A stretch of 64,000 bases of DNA, taken from NCBI RefSeq assembly GCF_004359195.1, contig NZ_CP037954.1, positions 2,418,001-2,482,000 of the forward strand, read 5' to 3'. The first letter of the stretch is position 1; the number at the start of each line of letters is the position of its first letter. A model generated the notes under the pieces. It was not told where the DNA came from, searched no databases, and saw only the letters and a list, made by a program, of their open reading frames with translations. Origin of the DNA: Chryseobacterium salivictor. GTDB lineage: Bacteria; Bacteroidota; Bacteroidia; Flavobacteriales; Weeksellaceae. A program made the translations under genes and the position numbers. Positions 17,272 to 27,266 of this stretch are shown here, piece by piece.

Positions 17272-20200
17272 ATGAAAAATAAAATTTTCGCACTCCTCGT
17301 TCTGCTATTTGCTTTCAACGGAATTTTCGCACAGAAATATTATGACCTCCAGTGGAAGAAAGTGGCCGAAAATTACAAAACCGGAAAGTTTAAATCGAAT
17401 CTTCCTTTAATTTTAGAAATTCAAAGTCACGCCATGAAAGAAGAGAATGCGGTTCAACTCATCCGTTCGCTAAAAGCAGAATTCAGCATCGTTAATCAAA
17501 CTTCCGATGATGCGAAAAATGATTCTTCGGGCAAATTTTTCACCAAAATTGATGGTTTGCAAACGAAGTTAAAAGGCGGTGATCAATTATTATATCAGGT
17601 TTTACTGGGAGCGTTTTTTACGGATTATTACAATCAGAATCAATGGCGGATCAATCAGAGAACCAATCTGAATAATCAGGATTTTACCCAGATTGAAACC
17701 TGGTCGAAACTGGATTTTAAAAATTATTTAACCCAACATTTTAAAAACTTAGAAACGAAAAAAGTTGAACTTCAAAAAGTGAAAATGTCGAAATACAAAG
17801 AAATCTTTGATGAAATAGAAAATCTGGACTATTTCCCAACTTTGTTCGACTGGAATGCGATGAACGAAATCAAGTTCTACAACAATTCGCAGTTGTTTAC
17901 GCCCAATGAACTGAAAATCAATCAATCGAAAATTTCAAATTTATATTCAGAACTCATTCAGAAAAATACTGGGAATGCAAAACTTTATTTTCAGCACCAG
18001 AAATTAAATGACGATTGTGGTTTTTCAAAATGTAAAGATAAATTACAGCAACTTCAAAACCTCGTTAAATCTTCAACGGAAGGTGATTATAAAGTATTGA
18101 TTAATACCGAAATTATTGATCAGTTAATGAATGAACAAAAATATGCAGAAGCGCTGGTTTTAATTAAAAATACAAAGCAAGAATATCCGAATTCTAAATT
18201 TCTGAACAGTATTCTCAACCGCGAAAACAGTATTTTGCAGCCAAGTTTAACTTTAAATTACGAAAAACATACGCAGGCAAATTTGCCGATTCATTTGGTT
18301 GCAGATGCGAAAAACATTTCAAAATTTTCTTTAAATATTTATGAAGTTAAAGATGACCCGCAGAGTTTTCTGAAATATGTGGCAAACTCTTATGATAAAA
18401 TCCGTTTTCCGGCAGTGAAGAAAACCTTGGTTCGGAAAGAAACTTTTGATTTACAGGATTTGAAAGATTATAAGAATCACAAAACTTCTCTGGAAATAAA
18501 ACCGCTTCCGTCCGGAATTTATCTTGCAGAATATGTGGTGGAAAACGCCGTTCAGGAAAATTTCTATTTTATCGCCACGAATTCACGAATTATTTTTAAC
18601 AAAAAAGATGACCGTAAAAGTATTGACAATCAACTACAACTTGTAAACCGTGAAAACGGGAAATCGGTTTCGAACGAAAATCTGAAAATTTTTGAATTTA
18701 CCAACGATAACAAAGCCAATTCTTTTAGTGTAAAAACGGATCAGTCTGCGCTTTTTAGATTTCCGGTTTCTAAAGATAATCAGTATTACCGCTACTATTT
18801 GGTGCAGCAACCTTCTTCGAATGATTATAATTTAATGCAGGTTTATGGAAATCAATATTATAATGAACCAAAAAAAATAGAAGAAAAAAATCTTGCCCAA
18901 ATTTTTATCGATCGGGGAATTTATCGCCCGGGACAAATCGTTTATTTCAAAGTAATTAACACCAAACTGTTGATGGATAAAGAATCTGTCGCAGTTGGAA
19001 TCAAACAGAAAATAACATTGAACGATGCGAATGGTCAGGAAATTTCTTCCCAGACTTTTACGACGAATCAATTCGGTTCTTATAACGGAAGTTTCACTTT
19101 GCCGAACGGAAAACTCAACGGTCAGTTTTCATTAGAAGTTGATTCTGATGATTTAGATGATGATGCGACCAAATATTTTCAGGTTGAAGAATACAAACGG
19201 CCGAAATTTGAAGTGACTTTCGAACCCATAAAATCGGAATATAAATACGGCGAAACTATTGAACTGAAAGGAAAAGCGATGATGTTTTCCGGCGTGGCTT
19301 TAAGCAATTCAACCGTTAATTATGAAATCAAAAAACAGAATATCCGCTGGAGATATTTTTGGTGGTATCCGCGGGGAAATGATAACGAAAATTCCATTTT
19401 AGGCGAAGTTAAAACCAATGATAAGGGCGAGTTTATCATTAAAATTGATTTGAAAAAAGATGAAACTTTAGAAGGAATTCAGATTGACAATTATCAAATC
19501 AATGCTTCGGTCACGGATATTAATGGTGAAACACAATCTGCGACGGAAAATGTAAAAGTAGCCTCGGTTTCTCATTACATCAAAACCGATGATATCAAAG
19601 ATTCTTTCACCGATGAACCCATTAAAATTAAGGTAGAAACCAAAAATTACAACGATCAGAATATCAAGAAATCTTATCAGGTAAAATTGTCGAAAATGCA
19701 GCCGAAAGAAAGAATTTTCCGGACCAATTTTGAAAATCAAATTCAGGATCTGCCGAAGTTTTCGAAAGCAGAATTCATTCAAAAATTCCCGCACGATTAT
19801 TTTTCAAATGAAGAAAAAGAGAATAAAGTTGAAAAAATAATAACGGATAAAATTGCGGATTCCAAAATTGTTAGATTAACCAGTAATGATGAAACGTTGA
19901 TCAATAGACAGGGAAATGCAACGGATTTAGATTTAGGCAAACTTTCCGCTGGAAATTACAAACTCGAACTCTTCAACATCGAAGGAAAAGACACCATTAA
20001 AACAGAAAAAACATTCGCAGTTTATGATAAAAGATTCCTGAGCGATTCACAGAAACCTTTCCTGAAAGTCATCAATTCAAAGACCGAATATCAGAGAAAT
20101 GAAAAAGCGAAAATTTATGTTTATTCGGCAATTCCTGATGCTTTGGTAAAAATTTATCTGCAAAACGGAAACGGAGAAACTGTAACGGAAGAGAAAAAAC

Positions 20201-23160
20201 TGAAGAACGGCGTTTTGGAATATGAAGTTTCTTTTCCGAAAGATGAAAGCATCAATCAGATTTATGTTCAGTTTCAGCTCATTGCTTTTAATGATGTTCA
20301 AACCGAAAACATCAATTTAAGTATTGCTTCCGACAAAAAACCATTACGTATCGAAACCGTCACTTTCCGCGATAAATTACAACCTGGACAAAAAGAAAAA
20401 TGGACGGTAAAAGTTTTAGGCGAGGATAAAGAGAAAATCAACGCTGAAGTTTTGGCCAATATGTATGATAAATCTTTGGATCAGTTTGCTGGCAATTCTT
20501 TCTCGTGGCAGAAATTATATCAGCAGTATTTTATCATGAATTCCTATGATATTAATGAAAGTTTGTTACAGAAAAATTACAGTAAAAGAGTTCAATATCT
20601 GAAAACATCGAACGTAAATATTCCCGAATTTAATTGGTTCGATGGTGAGATTTATGGAAATGTAATGTACAATAGAGTATTGGCTCCTATGTCTTCAGCG
20701 AAAGAAGTGCGGGAGTCGAGCGCTATCGATGAAGTAGTTGTTACAGCTCTCGGAGTCAAAAGAGAGAAAGGTAATGTAGGATATGCGTCTGATACCATAA
20801 AGACTAAAGCGATTGAAGAAGTTAAAGTGGATTTAGACAAAATTCCAGTCCGTCAAAACCTCAATGAAACAGCATTTTTCTACCCCAATTTATTAACCGA
20901 TAAAGACGGAAATATTACCTTTGAATTTACATCTCCGGAAGCATTAACACAATGGAAACTGATGTTTTTAGCGCATACCAAAGATGCCCGTTCAGTAACT
21001 TTAGAAAAATCAGTTATTACTCAGAAAGAATTTTCCGTTACTCCAAATTATCCACGTTTTTTACGCGAAGGTGATGAACTGAATCTGCAATCGAAATTGT
21101 CGAGTTTAGTAGAAAAAAAATTAAGTGGAGTAGCGCAACTTCATATTTTAGATGCGTTTACGAATGAAGATATTTCTTCTCAATTTAATTTAAAGGAAAC
21201 TCAAAAATCATTTAATTTAACAGAAAACGGAAATTCTTTAGTGAACTGGACCGTGAAAGTTCCAAATAACGTTTCTTCCATTATATTTAAAATTGTCGCA
21301 AAAGCGGGTGATTTTTCCGATGGTGAACAAAAAGCAATCGCCATTTTGCCAAACAGAATGTTGGTTACCGATGCTGTTCCGATTTTTGTAAAAGAAGGTC
21401 AGACGAAAACTTTTGTTTTAGAAAATTTGGTAAAAAATACTTCGACAACAGCCATCAATTTTTCAAATACTTTGGAATTAACGACCAATCCGATTTGGGA
21501 GATTATGTTCGCTTTACCAAGTTTGAAAAACGACGCGAACAATTCTGCGGATGTAGTTTTTAACAAATGGTTTGCAGACGTTTTGGCTTCCGAAATTTTT
21601 AAAGCCAATCCGAAACTGAAAACTGTATTTGAAGAATATCAGTCGAAAGGTTTATTGAAATCTAATCTGGATAAAAATCAGGAACTGAAACAATTGCTTT
21701 TGGAAGAAACGCCGTGGGTTTTAGAAAGTAAAAATGAAACCGAACAAATGGAGAAGTTAGCACGTTTGTTCGATGCTAATAATATGCGGAATTCCATTAA
21801 CGAAGACTGGAGCGAATTGCAGAAATTGCAAAATCCGGATGGTGGATTTTCCTGGTATCAAGGTTATCCGAGTTCGTATTATAACTCGCTTTATATTCTT
21901 AAATCTTTAGGGAAAATTAATGAATGGCTGAAAGGAAACGTGGCAGATTATCAATCTAAGGAAGAGAAAGAAATGGTTTCGAAACTCATTAATTATGTTG
22001 ATTCTGAAGTCAATAAATATGGACCAATTGAAAGAAAAGACGTGGTAAATAATTACGTTCTTGATTATTTGGACACCCGAAATTATTGGGAAAAAGAATA
22101 TCCTTTAAATGTAAAAGGAAAAGCGTTGAAAAATGCAGTTATTGCTAAAGCGAAAACAGAAAAAATAACCGATTTCACATTCTTTGGATTGCACCGTTTG
22201 GCGCTGTTATTTGATGATTACGGAGTGAAAGATCTGTCAAAAAAATTCCTGACTTATTTAAAAGAAACTTCCACAGAATCGGAAGCGCAGGGGATTTATT
22301 GGAAACAGAATCTCGATAACTGGGGTTGGTATAATTCCAAAACCGTGAATCACGCAGGAGCTTTGGAAGCGTTTAATAAACTCACGCCAAACGATACGAA
22401 TTTTATTGAAGAAATGAAAATTTGGCTCATCACTCAAAAAGAAGTTAATTCCTGGGGAAGTTCACGGGGAACTGCGGAAGTGATCTTCACTATTTTAAAT
22501 TCAGGGAAATCATGGACTTCAAGTGACAGTGATAAAGCCACCATTGCTTGGGGCGGAAAAGAACTCATCAATCCGGATTCAAAAGCAACAGGTTACGTGA
22601 AATCGACGATTAAAAATGAAAATATCGACAAAAAATTAGGAACCGTTACGATTACAAAACCTGGTGCAGGAATTGTTCAGGGTGGCTTATTCTGGCAATA
22701 TTATGAGGATTTGGATAAAATAAAATCTTCCGAATCTTATCTTTCCATCACCAAAGAATTGTACAAAAAAGTGAAAACCGTAAACGGTGAAGAATTGGTA
22801 AAAATTGCGGAAAATTCGCCATTAAAAATCGGCGATAAAGTCACGGTAAGAATGATTTTAAATACGGACAGAAACATGGAATTTATTCATTTAAAAGATA
22901 TGCGTGCTGCAGGATTTGAACCTTTAAACGTGATTTCCGGGTATGAATGGAAAAATGGCTTGGGTTATTATCAATCCACGAAAGATGCGTCCACAAACTT
23001 CTACATCGAAAATATGAAGAAAGGGAAATACGTTTTCGAGTATGATTACATCTGCAATGCATCGGGAACGTTTAGTAACGGAATGACGACGTTGCAGAAT
23101 TATTATGCACCGCAAATGAATGCGCATACGAAAGGAACGAAAGTTACAATTACCGAATAA
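17272..23160 (+). CDS. Alpha-2-macroglobulin-like protein (1962 aa), apparently no thioester
   Basis: A very large secreted or periplasmic protein with a signal peptide at residues 1-20. It follows the bacterial A2M plan: MG-type domains through the first 1100 residues (QIFIDRGIYRPGQIVYFKV is the MG2/3 signature), a bait/A2M region with ETAFFYPNLLTDKDGNITF and FTSPEALTQWKL, then an alpha-helical complement-like domain with NPDGGFSWYQGYPSSYY near residue 1520. The Cys-x-Glu-Gln thioester motif expected around residue 1420 is absent; the aligned stretch is NNSADVVFNKW. Near residues 1150-1180 is a segment like the SusC/TonB-receptor plug start (DEVVVTALGVKREK). The likely role is envelope defence or protease trapping without covalent capture. 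Confidence 0.88.
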   Translation: MKNKIFALLVLLFAFNGIFAQKYYDLQWKKVAENYKTGKFKSNLPLILEIQSHAMKEENAVQLIRSLKAEFSIVNQTSDDAKNDSSGKFFTKIDGLQTKLKGGDQLLYQVLLGAFFTDYYNQNQWRINQRTNLNNQDFTQIETWSKLDFKNYLTQHFKNLETKKVELQKVKMSKYKEIFDEIENLDYFPTLFDWNAMNEIKFYNNSQLFTPNELKINQSKISNLYSELIQKNTGNAKLYFQHQKLNDDCGFSKCKDKLQQLQNLVKSSTEGDYKVLINTEIIDQLMNEQKYAEALVLIKNTKQEYPNSKFLNSILNRENSILQPSLTLNYEKHTQANLPIHLVADAKNISKFSLNIYEVKDDPQSFLKYVANSYDKIRFPAVKKTLVRKETFDLQDLKDYKNHKTSLEIKPLPSGIYLAEYVVENAVQENFYFIATNSRIIFNKKDDRKSIDNQLQLVNRENGKSVSNENLKIFEFTNDNKANSFSVKTDQSALFRFPVSKDNQYYRYYLVQQPSSNDYNLMQVYGNQYYNEPKKIEEKNLAQIFIDRGIYRPGQIVYFKVINTKLLMDKESVAVGIKQKITLNDANGQEISSQTFTTNQFGSYNGSFTLPNGKLNGQFSLEVDSDDLDDDATKYFQVEEYKRPKFEVTFEPIKSEYKYGETIELKGKAMMFSGVALSNSTVNYEIKKQNIRWRYFWWYPRGNDNENSILGEVKTNDKGEFIIKIDLKKDETLEGIQIDNYQINASVTDINGETQSATENVKVASVSHYIKTDDIKDSFTDEPIKIKVETKNYNDQNIKKSYQVKLSKMQPKERIFRTNFENQIQDLPKFSKAEFIQKFPHDYFSNEEKENKVEKIITDKIADSKIVRLTSNDETLINRQGNATDLDLGKLSAGNYKLELFNIEGKDTIKTEKTFAVYDKRFLSDSQKPFLKVINSKTEYQRNEKAKIYVYSAIPDALVKIYLQNGNGETVTEEKKLKNGVLEYEVSFPKDESINQIYVQFQLIAFNDVQTENINLSIASDKKPLRIETVTFRDKLQPGQKEKWTVKVLGEDKEKINAEVLANMYDKSLDQFAGNSFSWQKLYQQYFIMNSYDINESLLQKNYSKRVQYLKTSNVNIPEFNWFDGEIYGNVMYNRVLAPMSSAKEVRESSAIDEVVVTALGVKREKGNVGYASDTIKTKAIEEVKVDLDKIPVRQNLNETAFFYPNLLTDKDGNITFEFTSPEALTQWKLMFLAHTKDARSVTLEKSVITQKEFSVTPNYPRFLREGDELNLQSKLSSLVEKKLSGVAQLHILDAFTNEDISSQFNLKETQKSFNLTENGNSLVNWTVKVPNNVSSIIFKIVAKAGDFSDGEQKAIAILPNRMLVTDAVPIFVKEGQTKTFVLENLVKNTSTTAINFSNTLELTTNPIWEIMFALPSLKNDANNSADVVFNKWFADVLASEIFKANPKLKTVFEEYQSKGLLKSNLDKNQELKQLLLEETPWVLESKNETEQMEKLARLFDANNMRNSINEDWSELQKLQNPDGGFSWYQGYPSSYYNSLYILKSLGKINEWLKGNVADYQSKEEKEMVSKLINYVDSEVNKYGPIERKDVVNNYVLDYLDTRNYWEKEYPLNVKGKALKNAVIAKAKTEKITDFTFFGLHRLALLFDDYGVKDLSKKFLTYLKETSTESEAQGIYWKQNLDNWGWYNSKTVNHAGALEAFNKLTPNDTNFIEEMKIWLITQKEVNSWGSSRGTAEVIFTILNSGKSWTSSDSDKATIAWGGKELINPDSKATGYVKSTIKNENIDKKLGTVTITKPGAGIVQGGLFWQYYEDLDKIKSSESYLSITKELYKKVKTVNGEELVKIAENSPLKIGDKVTVRMILNTDRNMEFIHLKDMRAAGFEPLNVISGYEWKNGLGYYQSTKDASTNFYIENMKKGKYVFEYDYICNASGTFSNGMTTLQNYYAPQMNAHTKGTKVTITE

Positions 23161-23206
23161 TCAACTTTGACAAAGTTTTAAAATTTTTGTTAAAACTTTT
23201 AAAGAG

Positions 23207-23236
23207 ATCCGCTTCAAGTTTTGAAGCGGATTTTTT
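23207..23236 (+). terminator. Terminator of the A2M gene
   Basis: ATCCGCTTCAA (23207-23217) pairs perfectly with TTGAAGCGGAT (23221-23231) across a 3-nt loop and runs into T residues. Confidence 0.92.
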
Positions 23237-23344
23237 GCTTTATCCGAAAAATTCAACCCCATATTTTTTCGTAAATTTATTTATGAATTGTTGGTGTGGA
23301 TAAGTCAATATTTATCTCCTCAAATTCATAAAGGAAATTCATTT

Positions 23345-23360
23345 TTTGACAAATGTCAAA
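23345..23360. promoter_or_regulatory. Fnr/Crp-like palindrome upstream of the export operon
   Basis: TTTGACAAATGTCAAA is a perfect 7-2-7 palindrome. It can be written TTGAC-N4-GTCAA, the spacing used by Crp/Fnr regulators. It lies 56 bp before the TolC start. A Crp/Fnr regulator gene lies downstream at 27484; the pairing is inference. Confidence 0.5.
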
Positions 23361-23415
23361 GGATTTGATTTCTATTCTCCGCAACTTTGTACCATCAAAC
23401 AAACAAATAGAGAAA

Positions 23416-24822
23416 ATGAAAACCTTTAAAAATAATCTGGGCAAATTGCTGCTCTTTTTTCCGCTGGTTTTTTCCGCCCAACAGGCACCAACTTTACAGG
23501 AACTGATTGACAGTGCTTTGGTTAATGACGGAAGTTTAACACAACAAACCCTCGAGAATAAATACACCAAACTGGATGATCAAAAATTGAAAGATGTTTT
23601 TCTTCCGAAAGTTGATATCTCGGGGAAAGCTGGTTATCTGTACGCAAGTGCTCATTTAAAATCTCCGGAAATTGGTATTCCTCCCATCCCCGGGATTTTT
23701 CCGGGTGCTATACTTCCGGAAGGTCAGCTCGACAATAACCTTAATATTTCGGGACTTTCTGCTTTAGCAAAAGCTGAAGCGAGCGTTCTTCTCTATTCCG
23801 GCGGGAAAGTGAAATATCTGAAAGAAGCCAACAGAGAAAAAAATATTTCTGAAAATTTATTGATGCAAAAAAGCCGGGATGAGATCATCACCGAAGTTTC
23901 AAAAGCCTATGATCAAATGGCTTTGGTGCAAGAATCCAAAAAAGTTTTAGATGAAGCAAAAAAACGTTTGGACATCAACAGAAAAACCGCCGATAAAGCT
24001 TTAGGTTACGGATTGATTACGCCGTACGACCGAAAAAAAATTGAACTGGCGCAGGCAACTTTGGACTCGAAATTAGTAGAGTACGAAGGAAAAAAAGAAC
24101 TTTTGATTACCCAGATCGAAATTTTAACCGGAATCGAAAGAGAAAGAATTGCTTTAATTCAACCGCAATTACAAACAATTTCCTACGAAGTTCTCGATCA
24201 GAATATTGAAAATAGAGTAGAAATCCAGGCTTTGAATCACGGCATTAAGGCCACCGATTATAAAATTAAAGCTGAGGAAAGATGGTGGGTTCCGAAGGTT
24301 CAGGCGCAAACTTCACTGAGTTATTTCGGTCTGTTCAATAGTAACATTTCGACTTCCAAAGAATTGTTGCCGAACACAGGAAAGAAACTCGATCTGAATC
24401 CTGCGAATACAAGTGTTTTTCCATTATTTCAGGCGGGAATTGGATTTAAATGGGATGTTTTTGATGGTAATGAAGGAAAACATCTGGTGGAAAAAGCGAA
24501 AATAGAAAAGGAAATTTTAGAAAATAAAAAACGTGACGCTTCCAAGAAATTGAATCTTAATTTAGCTAACAATCAAACCAATTATACGATTGCTAATGCT
24601 CAAATTAAGCTAAAAGAAAAGTCCCGCGAAATTGCAAAAGAAGGTTTAGAACAGGTAGAAAAAGAATTCCGGTACGGAACGAAAACTTCCTCCGCTTTGA
24701 TTGACGCAGAAAACGATTTGGAGAATGCGGAACTGGAATTACAAACCGCAATTTTTAACCAAAGAAGAAGTGCAATCGAACTGATGAAATCCACTCAGAA
24801 TTTGCAGATCCAAAACCTTTAA
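23416..24822 (+). CDS. TolC-family outer-membrane efflux protein
   Basis: A 468-residue outer-membrane channel component. I place the start at 23416 (MKTFKNNLGKLLLFFP) because it gives a normal signal peptide ending SAQQ; an upstream in-frame ATG at 23353 would add 21 residues lacking signal character. It has two coiled-coil repeats with the usual TolC pattern (KAYDQMALVQESKKVLDEA and a second near the C-terminus, EFRYGTKTSSALIDAENDL). It is the first gene of an export operon with the adaptor and permease that follow. The 192-bp gap after it holds a MITE-like repeat. Confidence 0.9.
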   Translation: MKTFKNNLGKLLLFFPLVFSAQQAPTLQELIDSALVNDGSLTQQTLENKYTKLDDQKLKDVFLPKVDISGKAGYLYASAHLKSPEIGIPPIPGIFPGAILPEGQLDNNLNISGLSALAKAEASVLLYSGGKVKYLKEANREKNISENLLMQKSRDEIITEVSKAYDQMALVQESKKVLDEAKKRLDINRKTADKALGYGLITPYDRKKIELAQATLDSKLVEYEGKKELLITQIEILTGIERERIALIQPQLQTISYEVLDQNIENRVEIQALNHGIKATDYKIKAEERWWVPKVQAQTSLSYFGLFNSNISTSKELLPNTGKKLDLNPANTSVFPLFQAGIGFKWDVFDGNEGKHLVEKAKIEKEILENKKRDASKKLNLNLANNQTNYTIANAQIKLKEKSREIAKEGLEQVEKEFRYGTKTSSALIDAENDLENAELELQTAIFNQRRSAIELMKSTQNLQIQNL

Positions 24823-24827
24823 CTTTT

Positions 24828-24963
24828 AACCGCAAAAGAGACAAAAGACAAATGAAGTAAAGATTTTCAAAAGTCTGCAAAAATTGAGACATTTACGGTA
24901 TTTACATTTTGCAAACTGTTGAATTACCTCCATTAAAATAAAACTTTTGCCTCTTTTGCGGTT
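24828..24963. repeat. MITE-like element with 20-bp terminal inverted repeats
   Basis: AACCGCAAAAGAGACAAAAG (24828-24847) is the inverse of CTTTTGCCTCTTTTGCGGTT (24944-24963), with 19 of 20 positions paired. The 136-bp element fills the gap between the TolC and HlyD genes and has no coding capacity. Confidence 0.75.
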
Positions 24964-25014
24964 GAAAAATTTAGACTCTCTTTAGAAACCAATCATAACA
25001 AACAACCAATCAAA

Positions 25015-25974
25015 ATGAAAAATACTGTATTAACGTCTTTGGCTTTGGTAAGTGTGCTGGCACTTTCCGGCTGTAAAGAATCAAAACCGGAAAGAGAAAT
25101 TGTGGGCAAAACCAAAAAAGAAATTATTTCTTTTGCTCCAAAATTATCAGGAAGGATTTTAACCATTAAAGTAGAAGAAGGACAAACCATAAAAGTGGGT
25201 GATACGCTCGCAATTCTAGACGTTCCCGAAGTTTCTGCAAAAATTGCGCAGGCAAAAGGTGCAACTTCCGCTGCAAGAGCGCAGGTTCAAATGGCTCAAA
25301 ACGGTGCGACAGCCGATCAGCTCCGTCAGTTAAGAGCCAAACAAAAAGGTTTGCATGAACAGTTTCAGTATGCACAGAAATCTTTTAACCGGGCAAAAAA
25401 TATGTACCGCGACAGTTTGCTTTCGCCTCAGAATTACGATGAATATTATGCAAAATATCAAGGAGCAAAAGCGCAGTTGGATGCTGTAAATGCGGAACTT
25501 CATGATGTGGAATCAGGAACCCGTTTTGAAAAAATAGAAATGGCGCAGGGACAGGAAAGTCAGGCACGAGGTGCTTTGCAGGAAGCCAATGTGGCGTATT
25601 CCGAAAAGTATATCATCGCCACCAATGATATGGAAATCGAAACCATCGCTCTCAACAAAGGAGAATTGGCGACCGCAGGTTATCCGCTTTTCACAGGTTA
25701 TATTCCCGACACTTCTTATTTCAGATTTACCATTCCGGAGTCTAAAATTGCGAAATATCAGAAAGGAATGACCGTGAAAATGACCGTTAATTATAATAAA
25801 AAAGAATTTATGGGAAAAATTGTCGCCATAAAACAACTGGCGAAATACGCTGATATCACCACCGCTTTCCCGGATTATGAACCGGAAGAAGCGATTTACG
25901 AAATCAAAGTGGTGCCGGAAAATCAGCAGGCGGCGAAAGATATTTTGGTGAATTCAAATGTGACTTTAAAGTAA
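25015..25974 (+). CDS. HlyD-family membrane fusion (adaptor) lipoprotein
   Basis: A 319-residue periplasmic adaptor that links the inner-membrane pump to TolC. The lipobox ALSGC gives lipidated Cys20. A biotinyl-lipoyl-like half (APKLSGRILTIKVEEGQTI) is followed by an alpha-helical hairpin with many Ala, Gln and Lys residues (residues about 75-180) and a beta-barrel domain (FRFTIPESKIAKYQKGM). The order TolC, adaptor, permease with short spacing argues for one operon, interrupted only by the repeat at 24828. Confidence 0.9.
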   Translation: MKNTVLTSLALVSVLALSGCKESKPEREIVGKTKKEIISFAPKLSGRILTIKVEEGQTIKVGDTLAILDVPEVSAKIAQAKGATSAARAQVQMAQNGATADQLRQLRAKQKGLHEQFQYAQKSFNRAKNMYRDSLLSPQNYDEYYAKYQGAKAQLDAVNAELHDVESGTRFEKIEMAQGQESQARGALQEANVAYSEKYIIATNDMEIETIALNKGELATAGYPLFTGYIPDTSYFRFTIPESKIAKYQKGMTVKMTVNYNKKEFMGKIVAIKQLAKYADITTAFPDYEPEEAIYEIKVVPENQQAAKDILVNSNVTLK

Positions 25975-26001
25975 TTCAAAAATTAAATTAAATCACAAAA
26001 A

Positions 26002-27219
26002 ATGAAACAAATCAGATATTTATTGAAAAGGGAATTCCACCTGTTTTTCACCAACAGAACGATGCTTTCCGTTTTCTTTTTAGCACCGGTTTTTTACGCT
26101 TTGCTCATCGGTTTCACCTACAAATCCGGGAAAGTAGAAAATATTCCCGTCATCGTGGTGAATCACGACAACACGCCGTTATCCAATCAGGTGGTAGAAA
26201 TGCTGCAGGACAGCAAAGCGTTGAACATATTAAATTATATCAACGAACCCGCAAACCTGAAAGACGAAACCATCAAAACAGAAGCTGCCGCGGCAATCAT
26301 CATTCCGGAACGTTTCGAAGCGATGATGCTTCAGAAAAAATATCCGGAGATGAATGTTTACGTGAACACTTCAAATGTTTTGACGGCGAATTTTGCCACC
26401 AAAGCCATTCAGTTGACTTTAGGAACCTTTTCTGCGGGAGCCGAAATTAAAGCGTTGGAGAAAAAAGGAATGAATGCAGATTTGGCGAAAACCCAATATG
26501 AACCTTTCAAAGCGAACTATATTACGCTCTTCAACACCACGAGTAATTATCTGGTTTTTATGTGGCCGGCAATGATGGCGGTCGTTTTACAGCAGGTGAT
26601 TTTACTCGCAATGGCGGTAACTTTTTCCGAAGAATTTAAAAGAGAATCTTTCCTAAAAGATTTTGCCGGAAAAGAAAAATATGCGGTTTTCGTCATGGCG
26701 ATTAAATGTCTGCCCATCTGGATTTTCGCGAATTTCAATATTTTGTTTTTCTATCTGTGCAGTTTATATTTTAGAATTCCGGTACCCGACAATGTTTGGA
26801 ATTTCTTTTTAATCACCGCAGTTTTCGTGGTGGCGGCAACCAATCTAGGCGTTCTCGTCAGTATTCTGGTACCGGATGCGCTGAAAGCAACGCAAGTTTT
26901 AATGGTCATCGCATCTCCCGCGTTTATCATCAGTGGATTTACGTGGCCGACTTTCGCCATGCCGGAATTTATTAAAAGTTTTACGGCGATTATTCCGCTG
27001 ACTCCTTATCTGGAAGCGTTGAAAATTATGGTCGTACAAAATGGTTCTGATATTTTAACAAAAAAACATCTGATTCATCTGTTTATTTTAGGTTGGGTTT
27101 ATTTTATTTTAGGTTGGATCGCCCTGAAAATTAAAATTCATTTCCTTTTTAAAAAATATAAAATCTCGCAAAATATTGAAAAAGACGAGTTATCGGAATT
27201 AATTTCTTCCGAGGAATAA
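26002..27219 (+). CDS. ABC-2 type transporter permease
   Basis: A 405-residue inner-membrane permease of the YhhJ/YbhS kind. TM1 is near residues 20-40, a large periplasmic loop follows (about 45-180), and five membrane segments fill residues 185-380. The TM region ending IIPLTPYLEALKIM is typical of ABC2_membrane_3 proteins. It starts 27 bp after the adaptor. There is no second permease and no ATP-binding cassette gene in the operon. The ATPase must be encoded elsewhere, or the system is incomplete. Confidence 0.88.
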   Translation: MKQIRYLLKREFHLFFTNRTMLSVFFLAPVFYALLIGFTYKSGKVENIPVIVVNHDNTPLSNQVVEMLQDSKALNILNYINEPANLKDETIKTEAAAAIIIPERFEAMMLQKKYPEMNVYVNTSNVLTANFATKAIQLTLGTFSAGAEIKALEKKGMNADLAKTQYEPFKANYITLFNTTSNYLVFMWPAMMAVVLQQVILLAMAVTFSEEFKRESFLKDFAGKEKYAVFVMAIKCLPIWIFANFNILFFYLCSLYFRIPVPDNVWNFFLITAVFVVAATNLGVLVSILVPDALKATQVLMVIASPAFIISGFTWPTFAMPEFIKSFTAIIPLTPYLEALKIMVVQNGSDILTKKHLIHLFILGWVYFILGWIALKIKIHFLFKKYKISQNIEKDELSELISSEE

Positions 27220-27266
27220 TTTTGACTTAAAGTAATAACAGTTTTCATGCTGTTTGTTTGTTGAGG

